A stretch of DNA of 64,000 nt from Proteiniphilum propionicum (GTDB taxonomy: Bacteria > Bacteroidota > Bacteroidia > Bacteroidales > Dysgonomonadaceae): the NCBI RefSeq assembly GCF_022267555.1, contig NZ_CP073586.1:3452501-3516500 (forward strand), in the 5' to 3' direction. The translations under genes and the position numbers were made by a program. The notes under the pieces were generated by a model. It was not told the origin of the DNA. It did not search any database and was given only the letters and a program-made list of their open reading frames with translations. Positions within the stretch are counted from its first letter, which is position 1, and each line of letters starts with the position of its first letter. Of the stretch, positions 24,740 through 33,894 are shown piece after piece.

Positions 24740-27043
24740 ATGGCAAATAATAAACTACGCGACGACGCACTTGCCTATCATTCGCAGGGGCGTCCCGGAA
24801 AAATTGAAGTCGTTCCTACAAAACCCCATAGCTCACAACGCGATCTCTCTCTAGCCTATTCCCCAGGTGTTGCAGAACCATGCCTTGAAATAGAGAAAAA
24901 CGAACAGAAGGTCTACGATTACACATCGAAAGGGAACCTGGTAGCAGTGATCTCTAACGGTACTGCTGTACTGGGATTGGGTAATATCGGGGCAATGGCA
25001 GGTAAACCGGTAATGGAGGGCAAAGGATTACTTTTTAAAATATTCGCGGGAATAGATGTATTCGATATAGAGGTGAATGAAAAAGATCCGGAAAAATTCA
25101 TACAGGTGGTGAAAGCCATCTCTCCCACATTCGGTGGTATCAACCTGGAGGATATTAAAGCACCGGAATGCTTCGAGATTGAAGAACGGCTGAAGAACGA
25201 ACTGGATATCCCTATAATGCACGACGACCAGCATGGGACAGCAATTATTTCAGCCTGTGGACTGCTTAACGCGCTGGAGTTGAATGGCAAGAAGATTGAA
25301 GATATAAATATTGTTGTAAATGGTGCCGGCGCTGCTGCAAACTCATGCACGAAGCTATACATGTCGTTGGGGGCCAAACCGGAAAATATTGTGATGCTTG
25401 ATTCAAAAGGGGTTATAAATACCTCAAGAACCGATTTGAACGACCGTAAAAAACCTTTTGCCACAACCAGAAACATCAATACACTGGAGGAAGCCGTAAA
25501 AGATGCAGATGTATTTTTGGGTCTCTCCGTGGCTGATGTACTTACACCGGAAATGTTGCAGTCCATGAATCACGATCCAATCGTTTTCGCACTGGCAAAC
25601 CCTAGCCCCGAGATTTCCTACGATCTGGCCATGTCATCGAGAAAAGATATCATCTTCGCTACGGGTCGTTCTGATTACCCCAATCAGATAAACAATGTAC
25701 TTGGTTTTCCATATATCTTCAGAGGAGCATTGGATGTGCAGGCTAAATGCATCAACGAGGAGATGAAGATAGCCACGGTATATGCATTGGCGGAACTAAC
25801 AAAAAAAGCGGTTCCAGACGTGGTAAATGCTGCTTACAGCACAAAACAGCTTCGCTTCGGAAGAGATTACATTATTCCAAAACCACTCGATCCGCGGTTA
25901 TTGACAACAGTGGCACCGGCAGTGGCAAAAGCTGCCATTGCATCGGGTGTTGCACGTAAGCCCATAACCGACTGGGAAGAATATGATCATAAGCTGCGTG
26001 AACTGATGGGGCTAGATAACAAAATGCTCCGTCGCCTCTATGATATGGCACGGCAGAATCCCAAGCGGGTGGTCTTCTCGGAGTCAAACCACCTGAATAT
26101 GCTCAGGGCGGCAGAAACAGCTTATGCCGAAGGTATCTGCAAACCCATACTGCTGGGTAACGAAGAAAAGATAGCGAGCGTAGCACGCGAAAATCTGATC
26201 AGCCTGGAGGGAATTGAGATAGTGAACCTGCGTCACGACAGGGAGGAAGAGCGCAGGTTACGCTATGCGGAAATCCTTACAGAGAAGAGAAGGCGTCAGG
26301 GGATGACTCTGGACGAGGCTACAGAGAAGATGTTCGAACGGAACTATTTCGGCATGATGATGGTGGAAACAGGCGATGCTGACGCCATGATTACAGGTGT
26401 ATTCAGCAAATACCTGAACACTACGGATATCGCAAAAGAGGTGATTGGAATTCGTGACGGACTGAAGCATATCGGCGCCATGCATATTGTAAACACCAAA
26501 AAGGGTGTATTTTTTCTTGCCGACACACTTTTCAACCGGCATCCCGATACAGAGGCCCTTATAGATATAACCAGGCTGGCAAATTCCACAGTTAAATTTT
26601 TCGCTCATAACCCGGTGATTGCTATGGTATCTTATTCAAATTTCGGGGCAGACACCATAGGGAGCCCCGCAAGTGTTCATAAGGTGGTTGAAACTCTGCA
26701 CGATAGGTACCCCGAAATGATTGTGGATGGAGAGATGCAGGTGAATTACGCGTTTAACAAGAAGCTGCGAGATAAAAAATATCCATTCACCAAGCTGAAA
26801 GACAAAGAGGTAAACACCCTGATATTTCCCAATTTAAGTTCTGCCAACTCAGCTTATAAACTTTTGAAAGAGATTGGTATGGATGATCTGATAGGCCCGA
26901 TACAGATGGGACTGAACAAACCTGTACATATACTGGACGTTGACACATCAGTGCGAGATATAGTGAACATGGTGGCGGTAGCAGTTATAGATGCAATAGT
27001 GGAAGAGAATATCCGTTTAAATAATCTAACAAGAATTGAATAA
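24740..27043 (+). CDS. maeB: NADP-dependent malic enzyme with phosphotransacetylase-like domain
   Basis: 767 residues, the usual length of the MaeB fusion. The N-terminal malic domain contains LAYSPGVAEPC, a metal-binding region DDQHGTA and the NAD(P)-binding VVNGAGAAANSC (about residues 35-410). The C-terminal part from about 430 is a phosphotransacetylase-like domain (VVFSESNHLNMLRAAETAYAEG, VSYSNFGADTIGSPASVHKVVE), generally regulatory rather than catalytic in MaeB. The enzyme oxidatively decarboxylates malate to pyruvate and supplies NADPH. Confidence 0.96.
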   Translation: MANNKLRDDALAYHSQGRPGKIEVVPTKPHSSQRDLSLAYSPGVAEPCLEIEKNEQKVYDYTSKGNLVAVISNGTAVLGLGNIGAMAGKPVMEGKGLLFKIFAGIDVFDIEVNEKDPEKFIQVVKAISPTFGGINLEDIKAPECFEIEERLKNELDIPIMHDDQHGTAIISACGLLNALELNGKKIEDINIVVNGAGAAANSCTKLYMSLGAKPENIVMLDSKGVINTSRTDLNDRKKPFATTRNINTLEEAVKDADVFLGLSVADVLTPEMLQSMNHDPIVFALANPSPEISYDLAMSSRKDIIFATGRSDYPNQINNVLGFPYIFRGALDVQAKCINEEMKIATVYALAELTKKAVPDVVNAAYSTKQLRFGRDYIIPKPLDPRLLTTVAPAVAKAAIASGVARKPITDWEEYDHKLRELMGLDNKMLRRLYDMARQNPKRVVFSESNHLNMLRAAETAYAEGICKPILLGNEEKIASVARENLISLEGIEIVNLRHDREEERRLRYAEILTEKRRRQGMTLDEATEKMFERNYFGMMMVETGDADAMITGVFSKYLNTTDIAKEVIGIRDGLKHIGAMHIVNTKKGVFFLADTLFNRHPDTEALIDITRLANSTVKFFAHNPVIAMVSYSNFGADTIGSPASVHKVVETLHDRYPEMIVDGEMQVNYAFNKKLRDKKYPFTKLKDKEVNTLIFPNLSSANSAYKLLKEIGMDDLIGPIQMGLNKPVHILDVDTSVRDIVNMVAVAVIDAIVEENIRLNNLTRIE

Positions 27044-27124
27044 ATCGAGGTTATTCGCCTCCTCACTTTTGACATAAGTAAAACTGTTTTAAAACAACAA
27101 TATCAAACTAAACAAAATATAACG

Positions 27125-28477
27125 ATGGAAAAGAGAAAAAAATTCATGCTCCCGGAGGCAGATATTCCCACACAGTGGTACAACATAACTGCCGAAATGA
27201 AAAACAAACCTAAGCCAATGATCAATCCACAGACAAAAGCGCCTTTAAAAGCAGAGGACCTTTATCCTCTCTTCTCCGAGGAGCTGTCACGTCAGGAGAT
27301 GAACCAGACAGATGCCTGGATAGATATTCCTGAAGAGGTGAGGGATAAATACAAGATCTACCGCCCTACTCCGCTGGTAAGGGCTACCGAACTGGAAAAA
27401 GCATTAGACACACCGGCGCATATCTACTTCAAAAACGAAAGCGTGAGCCCTGTCGGTTCACACAAACTCAACTCGGCGTTGCCGCAGGCATACTATAATA
27501 AGATTGAAGGAATAACAAACATTACCACCGAAACAGGTGCAGGGCAATGGGGTACAGCGCTGGCATTCGCCGCCAGGACGTTCGGGTTGGAGCTGGCTGT
27601 ATATATGGTAAAGATAAGCTATGAACAAAAGCCTTACCGGCGTTCACTGATGCAGACCTGGGGGGCACAGGTAATCGCTTCGCCCAGCATGTCAACCAAA
27701 GCAGGGCGGAAGATCATAACCGAAAATCCCAACTACCAGGGTAGCTTGGGTACAGCCATATCAGAAGCAATAGAGCTGGCTATGCAGACACAGAAGTGCA
27801 AATACACGCTAGGGAGTGTACTGAATCATGTAGCTCTTCATCAGACTATTATTGGTCTGGAAGCCGAAAAACAGATGGCCATGGCTGAAGAGTATCCCGA
27901 TGTGGTTATCGGTTGTTTCGGTGGCGGCTCAAACTTCTCTGGAATATCCTTTCCCTTTTTGCGTCACAACATGGCAGGAAAAGCAAATACCCGCTTCGTT
28001 GCTGCCGAACCTGCATCATGCCCAAAGCTTACAAGGGGGCAGTTTCAGTACGACTTCGGCGATGAAACCGGTTACACTCCACTTATCCCTATGTATACAC
28101 TGGGACATAAGTTTGCCCCGGCAAATATTCACGCCGGCGGCCTGCGCTATCATGGCGCCGGCAGCATCGTAAGCCAGCTGCTGAAAGACGGAATGGTGGA
28201 AGCAGTGGATATCAAACAGCTTGATACATTTGAAGCAGGAGTGCTTTTTGCCCGTACCGAAGGTATTATTCCGGCTCCGGAATCTACCCACGCCATTGCC
28301 GCAGCCATAAGGGAAGCGCAGCAGGCAAAAGAGGAGGGCAAAAAAAGAGTGATTCTGTTCAATTTATCCGGACACGGCCTGATAGATATGAGCGCCTACG
28401 ATCAATTTCTTGCCGGAGATCTGGCAAATCACGAAGTAACTGATGAAGATATTAACAGGTTTTTAGCAAAAAATTAG
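27125..28477 (+). CDS. trpB: TrpB-like pyridoxal phosphate enzyme (TrpB2 type)
   Basis: 450 residues, longer than housekeeping TrpB (about 400) because of N-terminal and internal insertions, as in the TrpB2 group. The PLP lysine is in SPVGSHKLNSALP (about residue 113), the phosphate-binding loop in GCFGGGSNFSG, and ESTHAIA with LSGHG occur near the end. No trpA or other tryptophan gene adjoins, so it probably works alone, making tryptophan from indole and serine or acting as an indole-salvage or serine-deaminating enzyme. It follows maeB by 81 bases; functional linkage is not clear. Confidence 0.92.
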   Translation: MEKRKKFMLPEADIPTQWYNITAEMKNKPKPMINPQTKAPLKAEDLYPLFSEELSRQEMNQTDAWIDIPEEVRDKYKIYRPTPLVRATELEKALDTPAHIYFKNESVSPVGSHKLNSALPQAYYNKIEGITNITTETGAGQWGTALAFAARTFGLELAVYMVKISYEQKPYRRSLMQTWGAQVIASPSMSTKAGRKIITENPNYQGSLGTAISEAIELAMQTQKCKYTLGSVLNHVALHQTIIGLEAEKQMAMAEEYPDVVIGCFGGGSNFSGISFPFLRHNMAGKANTRFVAAEPASCPKLTRGQFQYDFGDETGYTPLIPMYTLGHKFAPANIHAGGLRYHGAGSIVSQLLKDGMVEAVDIKQLDTFEAGVLFARTEGIIPAPESTHAIAAAIREAQQAKEEGKKRVILFNLSGHGLIDMSAYDQFLAGDLANHEVTDEDINRFLAKN

Positions 28478-28542
28478 TTTTACTGGTTAATAACTATTTA
28501 GCATGAAAAGGTGGTTAAAGGGGAAAAAAATGTCACAAAATA

Positions 28543-28574
28543 TTTGGATATTAAGTTTAGACAATCTATCTTTG
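28543..28574 (+). promoter_or_regulatory. Promoter of the structured RNA before the chromate transporter genes
   Basis: TTTG (28543-28546), 20 bases, TATCTTTG (28567-28574), one of the best promoter matches in the window. Transcription would start near 28581. Confidence 0.72.
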
Positions 28575-28579
28575 GGTAT

Positions 28580-28783
28580 ATAAAATGAATGAGTTATTGC
28601 CGCATTGGTCGATTGGGAAACTCATCAATTACATTTTATAAACCGAGACTCGTTTTTGGTATCGATGGCGGGCCGCAGCCTTCGGGATTCGTCTTCGGGC
28701 GGACAGCGGATTACAAAGATACCGGGACACTCAAATCCTGTCATAAGGAGTTTCGTCTTATTCCACCGGTGCGGCTTCTTATA
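28580..28783 (+). ncRNA. Structured RNA: 6S-like RNA or cis-acting leader of the chromate transporter genes
   Basis: Hand-paired stems enclose the region: 28599-28608 with 28766-28775 (10 bp), 28617-28623 with 28748-28754 (7 bp), then a large open bubble (34 and 24 bases) whose 3' side has a small hairpin (GACA 28726-28729 / TGTC 28739-28742), then 28658-28663 with 28718-28723 (6 bp) and two C(TTCG)G tetraloop hairpins at 28679-28686 and 28688-28703. A closing stem, a central bubble with a 3'-side hairpin and an apical stem is the architecture of 6S RNA. A terminator follows and lies only about 12 bases before the chromate transporter start, so a riboswitch-like role is an alternative. No coding frame explains the sequence. 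Confidence 0.6.
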
Positions 28784-28836
28784 AAAAGCAGATTAGCAAC
28801 AGATTACATCTTATTGCAGTCTGCTTTTGCTTTATA
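28784..28836 (+). terminator. Rho-independent terminator directly before the chromate transporter start codon
   Basis: AAAAGCAGA (28784-28792) pairs with TCTGCTTTT (28820-28828), with an inner GCAA/TTGC pairing (28796-28799 and 28814-28817), and a T-rich tail follows. The next gene begins at 28849, and no promoter is visible between the hairpin and the gene. Confidence 0.75.
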
Positions 28837-28848
28837 TATAGTCTTCAA

Positions 28849-29406
28849 ATGAGAGTATTAAAACAGTATTGGGAACTTTTTCTGGTTTTTTTTAAGATCG
28901 GAGCTTTTACGTTTGGGGGCGGATATGCAATGATACCACTTATAAGAAACGAGGTGGTAAATAAAAAACTGTGGCTTGATGACAGCGAATTTATGGATAT
29001 GCTTGCCATTGCCCAGTCCATGCCTGGCCCCATTGCATTGAACACGGCGCTTTTTGTAGGTAATAAACGGTCTGGATTCAAAGGAAGCATCTTTTCCGGA
29101 GCTGGGGTTATCTTACCCTCGTTTATAGTAATCCTGCTTATCGCAATGGTATTTACCCGGTTCAGGGAAAACCACGTGGTTGAACGTATTTTTAGAGGTA
29201 TACGACCCGCTGTGGTGGCACTTATCGTGTCACCGCTACTTGGACTGGGCAAGTCGGCCGGAGTGAATTTTAAAAACATCTGGATCCCTTTGGTTGTAGC
29301 ACTATCGGTTTGGCTACTAAAAATCTCCCCTGTCTATATCATTCTTACAGCTATCATACTGGGGATTTTCCATTTTATTCATGTGAAACAGATAATGAAA
29401 AAATAA
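28849..29406 (+). CDS. Chromate transporter family protein, first half
   Basis: 185 residues, one CHR domain. It starts LFLVFFKIGAFTFGGGYAMIPLIRNEVV, the family signature (FKxGxxxFGGGYAxxPxxxxEVV), followed by AIAQSMPGPIALNTALFVG and several membrane segments. Short CHR proteins work as pairs in which the two halves correspond to the N- and C-terminal domains of long ChrA. The second half follows one base after the stop codon. The true substrate in anaerobes is unknown; chromate or sulphate-like oxyanions are the family assumption. Confidence 0.93.
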   Translation: MRVLKQYWELFLVFFKIGAFTFGGGYAMIPLIRNEVVNKKLWLDDSEFMDMLAIAQSMPGPIALNTALFVGNKRSGFKGSIFSGAGVILPSFIVILLIAMVFTRFRENHVVERIFRGIRPAVVALIVSPLLGLGKSAGVNFKNIWIPLVVALSVWLLKISPVYIILTAIILGIFHFIHVKQIMKK

Positions 29407-29407
29407 G

Positions 29408-29977
29408 ATGGAACTCCTTGATCTCTATTTGGCTCTATTTGCATCGTTTTTCAAAATCGGACTTTTCGGTTTCGGTGGTGGATATGCCATGCTACCGCTC
29501 ATACAGCGTGAAGTTGTGGATGTGCATCAGTGGATATCGGTAAATGACTTCACCGATATTGTGGCTATCTCGCAGACCACTCCCGGACCCATCGCGTTCA
29601 ACTCAGCCACTTACATCGGATACACTACGGTCACGGATATGGGATTTGCAGCCGGTTACGGTGTTTTAGGCTCCGCCATTTGCACTCTTGCCGTAAGCAT
29701 ACCCTCTCTGGTAATCATGACCGTTGTTTGCGCATTCTTCTCACGTCTCAAGGAGAACCCCTGGATGAGGGCCGCTCTTTCAGTACTGAAGCCGGCTATC
29801 ATAGGACTTATTGCTTCTGCTGCCCTGATGTTGATGAACGGCAATAATTTTATTGATTATAAAAGCTGGATAATCTTTAGTGTGGTTCTTGTGGCTTCCA
29901 TAAAAAAAGTAGATCCCATATTGCTGATAGTGCTATCAGGTGTTGCCGGACTATTGCTCTACCCTATGCAGGTATAA
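29408..29977 (+). CDS. Chromate transporter family protein, second half
   Basis: 189 residues, second CHR domain: FASFFKIGLFGFGGGYAMLPLIQREVV near the start, then AISQTTPGPIAFNSATYIGY. Six or so membrane segments. It is paired with the gene at 28849 (1-base gap) and ends with LLLYPMQV. A second, near-identical copy of the last nine codons including the stop lies 38 bases downstream at 30016-30042, suggesting a past local duplication or deletion. Confidence 0.93.
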   Translation: MELLDLYLALFASFFKIGLFGFGGGYAMLPLIQREVVDVHQWISVNDFTDIVAISQTTPGPIAFNSATYIGYTTVTDMGFAAGYGVLGSAICTLAVSIPSLVIMTVVCAFFSRLKENPWMRAALSVLKPAIIGLIASAALMLMNGNNFIDYKSWIIFSVVLVASIKKVDPILLIVLSGVAGLLLYPMQV

Positions 29978-30042
29978 ACACTGAAGGGCTTTAGCATAAA
30001 TAATATTGTAACCAGCTATTGCTCTACCCTTTGCTGGTTTAA
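29951..30042 (+). repeat. Duplicated 3' end of the chromate transporter gene
   Basis: 29951-29977 (codons for LLLYPMQV and stop) recurs at 30016-30042 as codons for LLLYPLLV and stop; the first 15 bases, CTATTGCTCTACCCT, are identical. The second copy overlaps the last bases of the convergent GNAT gene. It looks like the tail of a lost paralogous gene. Confidence 0.7.
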
Positions 30043-30536
30043 GATTCAGTTTTCTGATAAGCCAGCCGTTCTGTCCCATCTAAAACATATATGATGCCGC
30101 AAAAAGTGAAATCCAGCTTCGAAAGTATATGCTGCATAACACGGTTGTCGCGGTGTGTATCCACCCTGATATTGCGGCATTGTTTAAAGCACCATCGAAA
30201 ACAGGCTTCTGCTACCCCTTTTTCCTTCCCGGCCGATGCTATTCTGTGTACCGTCCCGTAACGATCGTTATTGAGCCACTTCCCCTCGTAAATATTTGCG
30301 TAAGTGGAATCGTCCCCTATGATAAAGCAAAAGGTGCCGACAAGCCCACCCGTTTCGTTTTCACACACAAAACTGTGGCCCGCATCAATCTCTTCACGAA
30401 TATACAGCTCTGAGGGGTATCCCGAATCCCATTGTGAAGCATTACCACTGCTACGCATAAATTCACGGGCAACAGCATACATCTCCATCACTATCGGAAG
30501 GTCTGCATGGGTCGAAGGACTGATGCGTGTGATCAT
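30039..30536 (-). CDS. GNAT family N-acetyltransferase
   Basis: 165 residues. Fold pattern of GNAT enzymes: an N-terminal ISPSTHADLPIVMEMYAVAREFM segment, a beta-strand GTFCFIIGDD, the acetyl-CoA loop region HRIASAGKEKGVAEACFRWCFKQC, and NIRVDTHRDNRVMQHILSKLDFTFCGII. The acceptor is unknown. It begins one base after the topA stop codon and is co-transcribed with topA. Confidence 0.9.
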   Translation of the reverse strand: MITRISPSTHADLPIVMEMYAVAREFMRSSGNASQWDSGYPSELYIREEIDAGHSFVCENETGGLVGTFCFIIGDDSTYANIYEGKWLNNDRYGTVHRIASAGKEKGVAEACFRWCFKQCRNIRVDTHRDNRVMQHILSKLDFTFCGIIYVLDGTERLAYQKTES

Positions 30537-30537
30537 G

Positions 30538-32994
30538 TCACTGTTTTTTCACCGTAGTTTTTCCGGAAGACGCTTTTCCGGAAGACCCCCGGGTTGTTGT
30601 CTTTTTTCCCTCATCTGTTTTAGCAGTTCTCTTTCCAGACGTTTTTGATGCTGCTTTCCCAGCTGTCTTTCCACCTGTTTTTCCCGTTTTTGCCTCTTTA
30701 CCCTTATCGGTATCGGCAATTATCTGTCTGCAATCCTCCAGTGTCAACTCTTCCGGTTTAAGTTTTTTCGGTATCTTGTAGTTCTTCTTTTTATAGGCTA
30801 TATAGGGCCCGTAACGTCCGTTCAACACCTGCAGTTCGGGTTCTTCCTCAAAAGTACTGATAATCTTTTCCAGATCTTTTTTCTCCTTCTCCTCAATCAG
30901 TTCAATTGCCTCGTCAAGTTGGATCTCCAAAGGATCAGCTCCTTTAGGCAATGAAACGAACTTGTTGTTGTGGCGGATATAGGGACCGAATCGTCCTACA
31001 CCCACAATCACCTCTTTGTTCCTGAATTCACCGAGTTTCCTGGGCAGTTCAAAAAGCTTTAGCGTTTCTTCAAGAGTGATAGTCTCAATAGATTGTGACT
31101 TCTGCAAAGAGGCAAAGAGCGGTTTTTCCTCTTCGTCGGGCGTACCAATCTGCGCCATGGCACCGTAACGCCCTATCTTCACCGAAACTTGGCGTCCCGT
31201 CTTGGGATCCGTACCCAGTACCCGTTCACCTGCCTTGTGCTCGGTACGCATCTTGGATGTTTCCTCCACTATCGGGTGAAACACTTTATAAAAATCGGCT
31301 ATCGATTTGTTCCATTGTTCCTTCCCCTCCGCAATCTGGTCGAAATTTTTCTCTACCTTAGCAGTAAAGTTATAATCGATAATTGAAGGAAAATACTCCA
31401 CAAGGAAATCATTTACAACCATACCTATGTCAGTAGGCACCAGTTTGTTCTTATCGGCACCGGCAATCTCCTTTTTGTCGGTATCTTTAATAGTCCCTTT
31501 TTTGAGAGTAAGAATATTATAGATCCTCTCCTCTCCATCCACGTTTCTTTTTTCAACATACTCGCGGTTGATAATAGTAGAGATTGTGGGTGCATAGGTA
31601 GAGGGACGGCCGATACCCAGCTCTTCCATCTTTCTTACAAGCGCCGCCTCGGTATAGCGTGGGGGGCGCTGTGTAAAACGCTCCGTTGCAATGGTCTCCT
31701 GCATGGCAAGCAGCTCGCCCTTTTTCATTGGAGGCAGTATAGCCTCATCGTTTTCTCCATTTTCCTCATCGGTACCCTCAAGATAAACGTGCAGAAAACC
31801 ATCAAATCTGATCACCTCGCCGCTTGCAACAAATTTGCCTTCGGTATTTGATATGATAATATTGGCAGTAGTACGTTCCAGTTGAGCGTCAGCCATCTGC
31901 GAAGCTATTGTACGCTTCCAGATCAGTTCATAGAGCCTTTTCTCCTGAGCGGTACCATCTATCTCGTGCTGGCTGATATAGGTAGGTCTAATGGCTTCGT
32001 GAGCCTCCTGTGCTCCTTTCGACTGAGTTGCATACTGACGGCTCTTCAGATATTCTTCACCATACTGAGTGGAGATCTCCGTTTTTGCAGTACCGATGGC
32101 CAGTCCCGATAAATGTACCGAGTCGGTACGCATATAGGTAATTTTACCCGACTCATAGAGCCGCTGCGCCACCATCATGGTCTGTCCCACCGAGAACCCC
32201 AGCTTTCGGGATGCCTCCTGTTGCAGAGTAGAGGTGGTAAACGGGGGTGCGGGCGATTTCTTTACAGGCCGGGTGGTAACATCTTCAACAGTGAAATGTG
32301 AAGATTTGAGTTTCTCCAGCAGAGCCAAAGCCTCTTCCTTGGTTTTAAGCCTTCTGTTGTATTCAGCTTTTATTTCATACTGATGACCATTCTCTTCTTT
32401 TGTAAAATGTGCAATTATACGATAAGCTGCTTCAGACTGGAAATTTTGTATCTCCCGCTCCCTTTCAACGATCAGGCGCACGGCGACCGACTGAACTCGC
32501 CCGGCCGACAGAGCAGGTTTTATCTTCCTCCAAAGCACCGGCGACAGCTCAAAGCCAACAATACGGTCGAGCACCCTGCGTGCTTGCTGCGCATCTACGA
32601 GATTCTGATCTATAGCACGGGGATTTTTAATTGCTTCCTGAATAGCATCTTTGGTTATTTCGTGAAAGACTATGCGCCTAGTGTTCTCCTCTTTGAGCTC
32701 CAGGGCATCGAACAGGTGCCACGAGATTGCCTCTCCCTCACGGTCTTCATCGGATGCGAGCCACACAGTATCGACTTTTTTTGCTGCCGCTTTAAGTTCG
32801 TTAACAACCTTTTTCTTATCTGAGGGGATCTCATATATAGGTTTGAAACCATTCTCTATATCTATGCTGAAATCTTTTTTCTTCAAATCACGGATATGTC
32901 CGTAGCTCGACATAACGTGAAAATCCTTTCCTAGAAATTTCTCAATTGTCTTTGCTTTTGCAGGCGACTCAACGATAACCAGGTTTTTTTCCAT
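30538..32994 (-). CDS. topA: DNA topoisomerase I
   Basis: 818 residues. N-terminal TOPRIM domain (VIVESPAKAKTIEKFLG, later SDEDREGEAISWHL with the acidic DxD-type motif), then the cleavage/strand-passage core with the catalytic Tyr in ITYMRTDSVHLS. The C-terminus has no zinc-finger cysteines but three repeats of the type GRYGAMAQIG, GRFGPYIRHN and GRYGPYIAYK, followed by a lysine-, threonine- and glycine-rich tail of about 50 residues. It relaxes negative supercoils. The promoter lies at 33072-33100. Confidence 0.97.
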   Translation of the reverse strand: MEKNLVIVESPAKAKTIEKFLGKDFHVMSSYGHIRDLKKKDFSIDIENGFKPIYEIPSDKKKVVNELKAAAKKVDTVWLASDEDREGEAISWHLFDALELKEENTRRIVFHEITKDAIQEAIKNPRAIDQNLVDAQQARRVLDRIVGFELSPVLWRKIKPALSAGRVQSVAVRLIVEREREIQNFQSEAAYRIIAHFTKEENGHQYEIKAEYNRRLKTKEEALALLEKLKSSHFTVEDVTTRPVKKSPAPPFTTSTLQQEASRKLGFSVGQTMMVAQRLYESGKITYMRTDSVHLSGLAIGTAKTEISTQYGEEYLKSRQYATQSKGAQEAHEAIRPTYISQHEIDGTAQEKRLYELIWKRTIASQMADAQLERTTANIIISNTEGKFVASGEVIRFDGFLHVYLEGTDEENGENDEAILPPMKKGELLAMQETIATERFTQRPPRYTEAALVRKMEELGIGRPSTYAPTISTIINREYVEKRNVDGEERIYNILTLKKGTIKDTDKKEIAGADKNKLVPTDIGMVVNDFLVEYFPSIIDYNFTAKVEKNFDQIAEGKEQWNKSIADFYKVFHPIVEETSKMRTEHKAGERVLGTDPKTGRQVSVKIGRYGAMAQIGTPDEEEKPLFASLQKSQSIETITLEETLKLFELPRKLGEFRNKEVIVGVGRFGPYIRHNNKFVSLPKGADPLEIQLDEAIELIEEKEKKDLEKIISTFEEEPELQVLNGRYGPYIAYKKKNYKIPKKLKPEELTLEDCRQIIADTDKGKEAKTGKTGGKTAGKAASKTSGKRTAKTDEGKKTTTRGSSGKASSGKTTVKKQ

Positions 32995-33071
32995 TCAAAA
33001 TTGTCTTTCTTCTTTAATTTATTGAAAATATTCTACTTCCAATCAAGTGGAATACTACTCCTTTTAGGGTG

Positions 33072-33100
33072 CAAAAGTAGTAATTTTGTGTAAGGAACAA
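33072..33100 (-). promoter_or_regulatory. Promoter of topA-GNAT
   Basis: Minus-strand TTG (33100-33098), 18 bases, TACTTTTG (33079-33072), between the IMPACT-family gene and topA. Confidence 0.5.
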
Positions 33101-33107
33101 CACATTT

Positions 33108-33737
33108 TTAAGAAATTCCTTCTTTATTAAGATTTTTTTGTGGATTGTCAAAGGATACACCGTGGATTGATTCCAGCATCCCGGTAAGTTGCGAAGCAAG
33201 CGAACGGCGTATCTGTAGTCGCATACGGCAACTTTCTCTGAAATCATGCGTCCATTGAAGCGAGTCAAATTGTTTTAACACACGCATAACCTCGTTCATC
33301 AGCGGATAATCAAACACTATATCAATAATGTCATCCACCGTCTTCTCTGTGATCCCGGCATTGGCGATGGCATCGGCTGCCGCCTCTTTATATGCCTTTA
33401 TCAGTCCACCAGTTCCTAGTAAAGTACCCCCGAAATAACGAACAACTACAACCAACACATCGGTGAGTCCAGCAGAGTTGATCTGACCCAGAATAGGCTT
33501 ACCTGCTGTACCCGATGGCTCTCCGTCGTCGTTTGCACGAAACTCTTCCCGTTGCCATCCCAGCATATATGCCCAACAAATGTGGCGGGCATCATAGTAT
33601 TTCTTGCGCTGTTCTTCCAGGATCTCTTTCACTTCTTCAGCACTCTTTACCGGAAAAATATAAGAGATAAACTTGCTCTTCTTCTCGGTAACATACCCTT
33701 CTGCAGGCCGGTCAACAGTTTTATACGTATCATTCAT
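33108..33737 (-). CDS. YigZ/IMPACT family protein
   Basis: 209 residues from the ATG at 33737; an in-frame start at 33779 would add 14 residues not seen in the family. The N-terminal half contains the IMPACT signature: KKSKFISYIFPVKSAEE, ARHICWAYML, ANDDGEPSGTAGKPIL and VVVVRYFGGTLLGTGGLIKAYKEAA. The C-terminal DUF1949-type domain follows (about 140-205). Members bind nucleic acids or ribosomes and are linked to translational control in eukaryotes; the bacterial role is unclear. A TATTTTTG motif sits 5 bases before the start, which could mean a nearly leaderless message. Confidence 0.94.
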   Translation of the reverse strand: MNDTYKTVDRPAEGYVTEKKSKFISYIFPVKSAEEVKEILEEQRKKYYDARHICWAYMLGWQREEFRANDDGEPSGTAGKPILGQINSAGLTDVLVVVVRYFGGTLLGTGGLIKAYKEAAADAIANAGITEKTVDDIIDIVFDYPLMNEVMRVLKQFDSLQWTHDFRESCRMRLQIRRSLASQLTGMLESIHGVSFDNPQKNLNKEGIS

Positions 33738-33894
33738 ACTGCAAAAATAGTAAAAGTGCTTGAATATACCCATCAGCATACCAGTTAACTGAAAACAGAC
33801 AGCGATACTTTTCAGGCATCGCTGTTCTATTATTACTGATAAGTGTGCTTCCTATGTGACTGTTCAGGTGTAAATCAGTCACTGGTACCATCTA

